39,927 nucleotides of DNA from DASPXK01 sp035637315. Its GTDB lineage: Bacteria > Chloroflexota > UBA6077 > JACCZL01. Positions 30,781 to 36,440 of this stretch are shown here, piece after piece. The stretch spans positions 1 to 39,927 of the forward strand of contig DASPXK010000105.1 of the NCBI GenBank assembly GCA_035637315.1, in the 5' to 3' direction. The notes below the pieces were generated by a model that searched no databases, had not been told where the DNA came from, and saw nothing but the letters and a program-made list of their open reading frames with translations. Position 1 is the first letter of the stretch. The number at the start of each line of letters is the position of its first letter. The translations under genes were made by a program, and so were the position numbers.

Positions 30781-30978
30781 GTGCCCAAACGTGACCAAGA
30801 CTACAATCTCATTGCCGCCTTGCATGACCTGCTGGGCAGCATGGAGAGTTACGAGCGCTACCTGAAGGACGCGACCGACTGCCCCGAGTGCACCCGGATC
30901 TGGGAGTTGCTCAGGGCGCGGACCGACGAAGCCGTGAGCATGGTCCGCCAGGAGATCCAGAACCACGTCGCCGACTAG
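30781..30978 (+). CDS. Small helical protein with CxxC
   Basis: From GTG 30781 the frame encodes 65 residues; GAAGG lies about 10 bases upstream, and the gene begins 12 bases after the HD fusion. The sequence is helical and charged (LIAALHDLLGSMESYERYLKDATDCPECTRIWELLRARTDEAV), with one CPEC motif. The spacing of His, Glu, Tyr and Asp resembles small four-helix proteins, but no family is recognised. Its tight placement between the HD fusion and the CYTH gene suggests it belongs to the same system. Confidence 0.65.
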   Translation: MPKRDQDYNLIAALHDLLGSMESYERYLKDATDCPECTRIWELLRARTDEAVSMVRQEIQNHVAD

Positions 30979-31001
30979 GCCGAGGCAACGAGGCGCGCGC
31001 C

Positions 31002-31742
31002 GTGCCTGAGCCTGCGCGCCTATCCGAGCGCGACGAGGTAGAGTTCAAGCTGAGCGTCGTGGGCGAGCACCCGCAAGCCACGCTCGATGCCGTGCGCCGC
31101 CTCGAACGCGTGGGCAACCAGCGCCTTGGCCCGCCGATCGCCCACCAGATCCACGACCTGTACTGGGATACGGACGACCGTGCGCTCGGGGCCCGAGGCT
31201 TGACGCTGCGCCTGCGCGAGCTGGATAGCGCGCTGATGTTCACCGCCAAGGGCGGGGGAACCGCGGACAGCGGACTGTTTCGACGCCAGGAGCTGGAGCT
31301 GCCGGCGGACGCGTCAAGCTGGCGGCGGGTGCGGAGTACGCTCGAGCAGGCGGGCATCATGCTGGCTCGCGGGCAGACCGAGTCGCCCAGTCCGGCCGAC
31401 TGGCTGGCGGCGGCTGGCCTGGTCGTGACCCAGGACCGCCTCACCGAGCGCGTCGTGCGTTACGTCAGCGATCGCGAAGGGCGAACGGCCGAACTGGCGC
31501 TCGACACGACCCGCTACCGGTTCGGCGAACAGACCGTCGAATACCGCGAGATCGAGATCGAGCAGCTCGGATCGGGGCCGTCGCCTCGGGCGCTGGGCGA
31601 AGCGCTGATAGCGCAGCTGCCAGACCAGCTCGAGCCAGCGAGCATGGGCAAATACAGCCGAGGCCTGCAGCTCGAGCGCGAGCTGGAGGACGCGGTCAAC
31701 CGCAGAGGCCACCGAGGTGCGCCGAGGAAGTTTGGAAAATGA
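31002..31742 (+). CDS. CYTH-domain (triphosphate tunnel metalloenzyme) protein
   Basis: From GTG 31002 the protein has 246 residues. EVEFKL (Glu12-x-Glu14-x-Lys16) is the CYTH signature. The tunnel strands follow: LTLRLREL and MFTAKGGG (basic residues that bind phosphates), LALDTTRYRFGE (Asp), VEYREIEIEQL (acidic metal ligands) and SMGKYSRGLQL. The full set suggests an active fold. CYTH proteins act on triphosphates: thiamine triphosphatase, inorganic tripolyphosphatase, class IV adenylate cyclase, or VTC polyphosphate polymerase. With DUF4956 and a Ppx-type HD domain in the operon, tripolyphosphate or polyphosphate is the favoured substrate (inference). The last about 14 residues (NRRGHRGAPRKFGK) are encoded by the repeat at 31698-31868, so the natural C-terminus has been altered. 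Confidence 0.88.
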   Translation: MPEPARLSERDEVEFKLSVVGEHPQATLDAVRRLERVGNQRLGPPIAHQIHDLYWDTDDRALGARGLTLRLRELDSALMFTAKGGGTADSGLFRRQELELPADASSWRRVRSTLEQAGIMLARGQTESPSPADWLAAAGLVVTQDRLTERVVRYVSDREGRTAELALDTTRYRFGEQTVEYREIEIEQLGSGPSPRALGEALIAQLPDQLEPASMGKYSRGLQLERELEDAVNRRGHRGAPRKFGK

Positions 31743-31868
31743 CCTCTGTGTCCCTCTGCGTCCTCCGCGGTGAAACTTCTGGCCTCAACCGCGGAGGCTA
31801 CCGAGGTACGCAGAGGAAGTTTTGGAAAATAATCCCCCTGTTCCTCCGCGCCCTCTGCGGTGAAACTT
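31698..31868. repeat. Two tandem copies of an about 81-base palindromic repeat
   Basis: Unit 1 (31698-31778) and unit 2 (31787-31868) both begin AACCGC(A/G)GAGGC(C/T)ACCGAGG and both end GCGGTGAAACTT, with the shared GAGGAAGTTT(T)GGAAAAT in the middle. Each unit is also an imperfect inverted repeat (ACCGCGGAGG against CCTCTGCGGT). They lie between two convergent genes and supply the C-terminus of the CYTH protein and the TAA stop of the binding lipoprotein. Such 'GCAGAGG' elements are, as I recall, dispersed in many genomes; no transposase is encoded. Confidence 0.8.
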
Positions 31869-33129
31869 ATGGCGGATAACGCAGCTGCCCGCCTGCGAAG
31901 TCTGGCGGATAGACGGCGACGGGCCGAGAACCCTGGTATTGGACCAGCGGGGGAATGGTGGCTCGATTTCGGCCTGCCGAGTCCCAGCCCAGATGGCCCC
32001 AGAATGTCAGGACGTCGACCTGCCCAAGAGCGGCTCTCACGGCGCGCGGGTCGACGCTAGCGGCTCGCTCGACCCCGAGCTGGAGGGCGAGGCCGGCGGC
32101 TGCCGCCGCGGCCGCGCGAGAATCGGGCGGATAGCCGTGCAGCCGCTCGAATCGCGCCCTGAACTCGCGCGCCGACCCGAGCACTGGCCCGGAGGCGGTC
32201 AACTCCGGGAACCACCAGTCCAGCACGATCGCACCATCCAGATCGCTCTGCAGCGCTCGCCGCAGCTCGGGCGTGGCCTGGCCCGGCCCGAGGGCTCGCA
32301 GCGGCGGCGCCAGCCGAAGCTCCTGAAGCTGGTCCCGGAGCCCAGCGAGCCGCTCGGGCGGGCCGCCGACGGCAAGCAGTCGGGGCCGCGCGGCGGCGAT
32401 TCGACTGAGCGGCCCCAGCACGTCGCGCGCGTTAGGCGGATACGATTCGACGAGCGGGGCGTCCATTCCCAGCGCTCGGGCTCGCTCGCGAGCCCCTTCG
32501 ACGGCAGCGGTGTAGAACGGCTCGTCGGGGACGAGGAGGGCGATCGGCCGTGGGCGGGGGCTGAGACCGCCGGCGAGCTCGACGAGCCCGCAGAAGTAGC
32601 GGTCGTCGGTGGGCAGGACCGAAACGATCATCTGCAGCCCGCGCGAGTACAGTCCTGGTAAGCTGGCGTCGGGTGCGACGGTGAGCGCGCCGAGGCGCTC
32701 GGCAACCGTAGCGCTCGAGAGCGTCGTCTGGCTCGAGAACGGCCCGAGGATCAGGCCAACACCATCCTGATGCACCAGACGTTCGACCATCTTGATTGCC
32801 GTGAGCGGCTCGCTTTCGTCGTCGTAGACAACCAGTCGAACCGGCAGCTTCTGGCCCCCAACGACCACTCCGCCATCCGAGTTCACGGCCTCGAGCCAGG
32901 TCTCATAGCCTGCACGAAGCATCGATCCCTCGCGTGAGAAGCGTCCGCTGAGGCTGAGCGCCGTTCCGATCGGCAGGGATCTGGCTGGCGAAGCGACTTG
33001 CTGCTCGGCCCGCCCGCCAGGCTCAGGCTGGCCCGTCCCCGCCACGCCGCAGGCAGCCGTTAGTGCGGCCACCGCGATGCCGAACACGATTCGGACGACT
33101 TGGTGGTGAGGCCTGGTCACGCGCCCCAT
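31867..33129 (-). CDS. ABC-transporter substrate-binding lipoprotein (branched-chain amino acid type, Peripla_BP_6)
   Basis: The 420-residue protein has an N-terminal signal with a basic lead, hydrophobic helix (about 11-26) and lipobox-like TAAC with Cys27. A low-complexity linker follows, and then the LivJ-type two-lobe fold: IGTALSLSGRFSREGSMLRAGYETWLEAVNSDGGVVVGGQKLPVRLVVYDDESEP matches the start of the family, and GLILGPFSSQTTLSSATVAERLGALTVAPDAS the ligand cleft. No permease or ATPase gene of the same system is adjacent, so it may be an orphan sensor or solute receptor at the membrane surface. ATG 33129. Its TAA stop is part of the repeat unit at 31787-31868. Confidence 0.88.
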   Translation of the reverse strand: MGRVTRPHHQVVRIVFGIAVAALTAACGVAGTGQPEPGGRAEQQVASPARSLPIGTALSLSGRFSREGSMLRAGYETWLEAVNSDGGVVVGGQKLPVRLVVYDDESEPLTAIKMVERLVHQDGVGLILGPFSSQTTLSSATVAERLGALTVAPDASLPGLYSRGLQMIVSVLPTDDRYFCGLVELAGGLSPRPRPIALLVPDEPFYTAAVEGARERARALGMDAPLVESYPPNARDVLGPLSRIAAARPRLLAVGGPPERLAGLRDQLQELRLAPPLRALGPGQATPELRRALQSDLDGAIVLDWWFPELTASGPVLGSAREFRARFERLHGYPPDSRAAAAAAAGLALQLGVERAASVDPRAVRAALGQVDVLTFWGHLGWDSAGRNRATIPPLVQYQGSRPVAVYPPDFAGGQLRYPP

Positions 33130-33305
33130 CGTAACACGCCCCCGGCTGGCTTGTGAGCAGATCGTAATGGGAAGCCGCTTGAACGATGGTTGGCTGTGGC
33201 GTACGCTGCGAGCCGCTCACCGGCCGCTGGGCCGTAGGCCCGGGCATGCTTCTGGCCGCTTGTGCTGCTCGTCTCCCAACTCCTGGTCGAGGTTCGTATT
33301 TCGGC

Positions 33306-33827
33306 ATGCAAGTCGCGGTTTCGCAAGCTCATGCACGCACAGTTCGGCTCCCTCCCGCAGTCGAAGCTCCCATTCATTGGCCCTCGGCAATCGCCGGACT
33401 GGTGCTGGCAATCGCCGTAGTAGTGGGCGTCTCATGGCTCGCTTCCACTCGACAATCGGAGCACCGGCTGACCGTTCGCGCCGCCCCGATCGTGCCCACG
33501 CAGCCCGAACCCGCGGCCGCAGCCGGGCAAACGGCCCAGGCGCCAGCGCCGACGGTGGCTCCGACGCCGATTCCGCCGCCGGCCCAGGCAGCCTCCGCGA
33601 GCGCGGCTGATCGCTTGAAGGTGGCCAATACACGTGGTCTGGGCGTCAACCTGCGCGCCAGAGCTGGCGAGCAGGCAGCTCGCCTCAAGACCCTCCCGGA
33701 AGGCACACTCCTCGATCTTGTTGGCCCCGACGAGCGCGCGGACGGCAGCGTCTGGAAAAACGTGCGCGAGCCCGGCGGGTCCGAGGGCTGGGTCTCGGCT
33801 AGCTACGTCTCAGCCGCAGGCCGATAG
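33306..33827 (+). CDS. Single-pass membrane protein with extracytoplasmic SH3-like domain
   Basis: From ATG 33306 the product has 173 residues: a short cytoplasmic lead, one helix (about 23-45, WPSAIAGLVLAIAVVVGVSWLA), a Pro/Ala-rich linker (about 60-105), and a bacterial SH3 domain (about 110-170, TRGLGVNLRARAGEQAARLKTLPEGTLLDLVG...WKNVREPGGSEGWVSASYV). SH3b domains usually bind cell-wall or surface ligands. The frame is open to 33186 and ATG 33246 is another possible start, but the fold is complete from 33306. It is divergent from the binding lipoprotein. Role unknown. Confidence 0.75.
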   Translation: MQVAVSQAHARTVRLPPAVEAPIHWPSAIAGLVLAIAVVVGVSWLASTRQSEHRLTVRAAPIVPTQPEPAAAAGQTAQAPAPTVAPTPIPPPAQAASASAADRLKVANTRGLGVNLRARAGEQAARLKTLPEGTLLDLVGPDERADGSVWKNVREPGGSEGWVSASYVSAAGR

Positions 33828-33833
33828 GAGGGA

Positions 33834-33900
33834 TGAGGAATGAGGAATGAGGAATGAGGAATGAGGGCAGCCCCTCTCATGCCTCATGCCTCATTCCTCG
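33834..33900. repeat. Heptamer tandem repeat with inverted arm
   Basis: ATGAGGA occurs four times in tandem and then as ATGAGGG (33834-33868), followed after CAGCCC by the inverted form CTCATGCCTCATGCCTCATTCCTC (in pieces from 33876 to 33899). The whole folds into one long hairpin of about 25 base pairs. It lies between the SH3 gene stop and the MBL-fold gene promoter and may stop transcription from the former. Confidence 0.75.
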
Positions 33901-33908
33901 TCGACGGA

Positions 33909-33917
33909 TGTTAAACT
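33909..33917 (+). promoter_or_regulatory. Extended -10 element for the MBL-fold gene
   Basis: The bases read TGTTAAACT (TGn plus TAAACT), about 36 bases before TTG 33954. No -35 match is visible. Confidence 0.4.
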
Positions 33918-33953
33918 CCGGGCGGCGATTGGAGCGCCAGACTGGGAGTTCTT

Positions 33954-34604
33954 TTGGATATCACCTGGCACGGCCACTCCTGCTTCCGTCTGCGGGGCAG
34001 GGATGTAAGCGTCGTCACCGATCCGTACGATCGGACAACCGGCTACCCGACTTTGCGTCTGACCGCCGACGTGGTGACCGTCTCGCATGACCACCCACAC
34101 CACAGCTTCGTGGAGGCGGTCCAGTCAGCCGATCGAAGGCCGCGCCGGGTCGATGGGCCTGGCGAGTATGAGATCGGCGGCGTGATGATCAATGGGGTGG
34201 CGACCTTCCGGGACAAGCAGAAGGGCAGCCTACACGGCAAGAACACCGCCTACTTGTTCTCGTTCGACGATCTCAGCGTGTGCCATCTGGGCGACCTGGG
34301 CCACACGCTGACGGCCGAGCAGATCGACGCCCTCAAGGACGCCAACGTGCTGCTCGTCCCAGTCGGGGGTGAGTGCACGATCGACGCGGTGGAGGCGGTG
34401 GAGGTAGTCAGCCAGTTGGAGCCAAAACTGGTTATCCCGATGCACTACGGGACGCCGAAGGTCCCGCTGGGCTCGGTCGACCGTTTCTGCCGCGAGCTCG
34501 GAGTCGCGGACCTGCCGGTCTCGCAGCGGCTGTCGGCTACCCGCTCCAGCCTGCCCGAGGAGACGCAGGTACTCCTGCTCGCGCCGCCGGAGCCGCGACG
34601 ATAG
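33954..34604 (+). CDS. Metallo-beta-lactamase-fold hydrolase
   Basis: The 216-residue protein starts at TTG 33954, with GGGAG 5 bases upstream. It fits the small UPF0173/UlaG-like branch of the MBL fold: ITWHGHSCFRL at the N-terminus, VTVSHDHPHHS for the metal loop, then GPGEYEIGGVMINGVATFRDK, LGDLGHTLTAEQIDAL and VIPMHYGTP supplying later His/Asp ligands. The metal loop reads His45-x-His47-x-His49-His50, with His49 where the usual HxHxDH has Asp, so one metal site may be changed. Substrate unknown. A short gene follows 4 bases after its stop. Confidence 0.87.
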   Translation: MDITWHGHSCFRLRGRDVSVVTDPYDRTTGYPTLRLTADVVTVSHDHPHHSFVEAVQSADRRPRRVDGPGEYEIGGVMINGVATFRDKQKGSLHGKNTAYLFSFDDLSVCHLGDLGHTLTAEQIDALKDANVLLVPVGGECTIDAVEAVEVVSQLEPKLVIPMHYGTPKVPLGSVDRFCRELGVADLPVSQRLSATRSSLPEETQVLLLAPPEPRR

Positions 34605-34608
34605 GCCG

Positions 34609-34818
34609 ATGCTCGGCTGGCTCGTGCGGAGCGTCTGCCAGATTGTGAACTTCCTGCTTGGCGACGCCGGATCGAAGGTGTCGGCGGCCGAAGAGCTCGA
34701 TCTGAGCCTCGCCCGCTCACGCGACCCCTACTTCCATGCGTTCAAGGCGCGTTGCATGCAGTGGGTGTACGGGGATGACCCACGCCGCTCGCTCGAGGAC
34801 GAACGAGTCTCCGGGTAA
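34609..34818 (+). CDS. Small protein of unknown function
   Basis: ATG 34609 opens 4 bases after the MBL-fold stop, so the two are probably coupled. The product has 69 residues: a hydrophobic lead (LGWLVRSVCQIVNFLLG), then a charged helical region (SAAEELDLSLARSRDPYFHAFKARCMQWVYGDDPRRSLEDERVSG). It could be a small membrane-associated partner of the hydrolase. No family is recognised; its reality rests on position and reasonable composition. Confidence 0.5.
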   Translation: MLGWLVRSVCQIVNFLLGDAGSKVSAAEELDLSLARSRDPYFHAFKARCMQWVYGDDPRRSLEDERVSG

Positions 34819-34834
34819 CCCGGCGTTCGAGATC

Positions 34835-34873
34835 CACCACCAAGACACCGAGACGAGCCTTGTCTTGGTGGTG
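34835..34873. repeat. 13-base inverted repeat with 13-base loop
   Basis: The left arm CACCACCAAGACA (34835-34847) and right arm TGTCTTGGTGGTG (34861-34873) pair exactly. It stands between the small gene and the SGNH lipoprotein gene and may act as a terminator, though it has no U-run. A partial copy of the left arm occurs at 404-423. Confidence 0.75.
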
Positions 34874-34927
34874 ATTTCGCGTGGAAAATCGGTGCGGCGC
34901 GCAGACCCCAGCGGCTACGCTTAGGAC

Positions 34928-35623
34928 GTGATCTCTAGTCCGGGCCGCCGCGCCGCGCTCGTCGCGGTGCTCGTTTCCCTGGTTGTGGCCTGCGGCCCGC
35001 TGGTCGCCCGCTCGCCACCGGCGTCCGCTCAGCCGCTGACGTACGTGGCGATCGGCGCGTCGGACAGCGTGGGGGTGGGGGCGAACGTACCCGAAGCCGA
35101 AGGCTGGGTGGCCGTGCTCTACGGTCGGCTGCCCAGCGGGAGCCGACTGGTCAACCTGGGCGTCAGCGGCACGCTGCTGCGCCAGGCGCTAGAGCAGCAA
35201 CTGCCGGTCGCACTGGACAGCGAACCCGATCTAGTCACCGTCTGGCTGGCGGTCAACGACCTGAACGCTCGGGTGCCTCTGGAACGCTACAGCTCGGAGC
35301 TAGACACGTTAATGGCAGCCCTGCGTGCACGGACTCACGCGACAGTCCTGGTGGGGAATATTCCCGACGTCGCGCGCCTGCCCGTCTACCAGGAGGTGGA
35401 CCGCGAAGAGATCGAGCGCGAGGTCGGTCGCTGGAATGTGGCGATCGCGGACGTGGTCGCCAGACACGGTGCCCAGTTGGTCGATCTGTACGCCGGGTGG
35501 CCGGAGCTTGCCGAGCACCCGGAATACGTCGGCCGCGACGGTTTTCACCCCAGCACGGACGGCTACCAACGGCTTGCCGAGATGTTCTTCGCCGCGCTGC
35601 CGGTGGGCCTGAATGAGCGCTAG
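34928..35623 (+). CDS. SGNH/GDSL-type hydrolase, probable lipoprotein
   Basis: The 231-residue product begins at GTG 34928 with a basic lead, hydrophobic stretch and VVAC lipobox (Cys22), so it is probably anchored outside the membrane. The SGNH blocks are in order: GASDSVG (nucleophile Ser47), NLGVSG (block II Gly), AVND (block III Asn), and DGFHPSTDGY (block V, catalytic Asp and His). Such enzymes hydrolyse esters on lipids or sugars. No Shine-Dalgarno is obvious. Its end overlaps the start of the ABC ATPase gene by 11 bases, so the hydrolase and exporter are probably one operon. Confidence 0.87.
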   Translation: MISSPGRRAALVAVLVSLVVACGPLVARSPPASAQPLTYVAIGASDSVGVGANVPEAEGWVAVLYGRLPSGSRLVNLGVSGTLLRQALEQQLPVALDSEPDLVTVWLAVNDLNARVPLERYSSELDTLMAALRARTHATVLVGNIPDVARLPVYQEVDREEIEREVGRWNVAIADVVARHGAQLVDLYAGWPELAEHPEYVGRDGFHPSTDGYQRLAEMFFAALPVGLNER

Positions 35624-36437
35624 CCGGCGGATGGCGAGCCAATCCGAGAACGGGACGGTCGTCGAGGCACGAGGCCTCTGGAAGCGCTATCGGCTCGGCG
35701 AGGTCGTCGTGGAGGCGCTGCGCGGGGTGAGCGTCGCCGTTGGGCGAGGCGAGATCGTGGCGATCATGGGGCCCAGCGGCTGTGGCAAGACGACGCTGCT
35801 GCACTGTCTCTCGGGGCTCGACGATTTCGAGGCCGGCGAAGTGCTCCTGGCAGGCGCGTCGCTGGGTGGGATGAGCGATGACTGGAAGACTGAGCTGCGC
35901 GCCCGCGCGACCGGCTTCGTGTTCCAGTCGTACAACCTGCTGCCGGTTCTGTCGGCAGTCGAAAACGTCGAGCTGCCGCTGCTGCTGGTGGGAGCGCGTG
36001 GTCGTGAGGCCCGCCAGCGCGCACTGGACGTGCTCGAGCAGGTCGGACTGCGCAACCGTGCCGCCCATCGGCCCAGCGAGCTGTCGGGCGGGGAGCAGCA
36101 GCGTGTCGCCATCGCCCGTGCGCTGGTCAATCGGCCAGCCGTGATCTGGGCCGACGAGCCGACCGGCAACCTGGACTCAGAGATGGCCCGCGAAGTGCTC
36201 GACCTGATCTGCAGCCTGAATGCCAACAATGGCCAGACCTTCGTGATCGTCACCCACGCGCCTCACGTCGCCCGCCGAGCCCATCGGATCCTCCGCATGG
36301 CAGACGGCGAGATAGTCGGCGACGAGCGGCTGGCGCCCCTGGTCCTGGATGGCCCGGCATTCGGCGACGCGGCCGGCGGAACAAGTGTGCTGCGCGGAAC
36401 AAGTGCGCTTCGCGGAACAAGTGCGCTTCGCGGGTGA
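35613..36437 (+). CDS. ABC transporter ATPase (LolD/MacB type)
   Basis: The 274-residue product has all ABC motifs: Walker A GPSGCGKTT, Q-loop FQSYNLLP, signature LSGGEQQR, Walker B VIWADEPTGNLD and switch VIVTHAP. The LPLLL helix after the Q-loop and NLD ending are usual for LolD/MacB-type ATPases that power FtsX-fold permeases. ATG 35613 overlaps the SGNH gene; ATG 35631 is an alternative. The last 19 residues are three copies of GTS(V/A)LR from an 18-base tandem repeat. The giant permease gene starts 3 bases after its stop, so the two form one transporter. Confidence 0.92.
   Translation: MSASRRMASQSENGTVVEARGLWKRYRLGEVVVEALRGVSVAVGRGEIVAIMGPSGCGKTTLLHCLSGLDDFEAGEVLLAGASLGGMSDDWKTELRARATGFVFQSYNLLPVLSAVENVELPLLLVGARGREARQRALDVLEQVGLRNRAAHRPSELSGGEQQRVAIARALVNRPAVIWADEPTGNLDSEMAREVLDLICSLNANNGQTFVIVTHAPHVARRAHRILRMADGEIVGDERLAPLVLDGPAFGDAAGGTSVLRGTSALRGTSALRG
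36378..36431 (+). repeat. Three tandem 18-base units in the ABC ATPase gene
   Basis: The unit GGAACAAGTGCGCTTCGC occurs three times, the first with two changes (GTGCTG for GCGCTT). In frame it encodes GTSVLR, GTSALR, GTSALR at the end of the ATPase. It is probably a recent expansion. Confidence 0.85.
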
Positions 36438-36440
36438 CGG

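Noticed and set aside
29620..30966. Minus-strand frame of 448 codons across the kinase/HD gene
   Set aside because: Antisense to a gene with recognisable folds; composition typical of GC-rich shadows.
31698..31868. CRISPR-like array
   Set aside because: Only two long units with no short regular spacers and each unit is internally palindromic; no cas genes.
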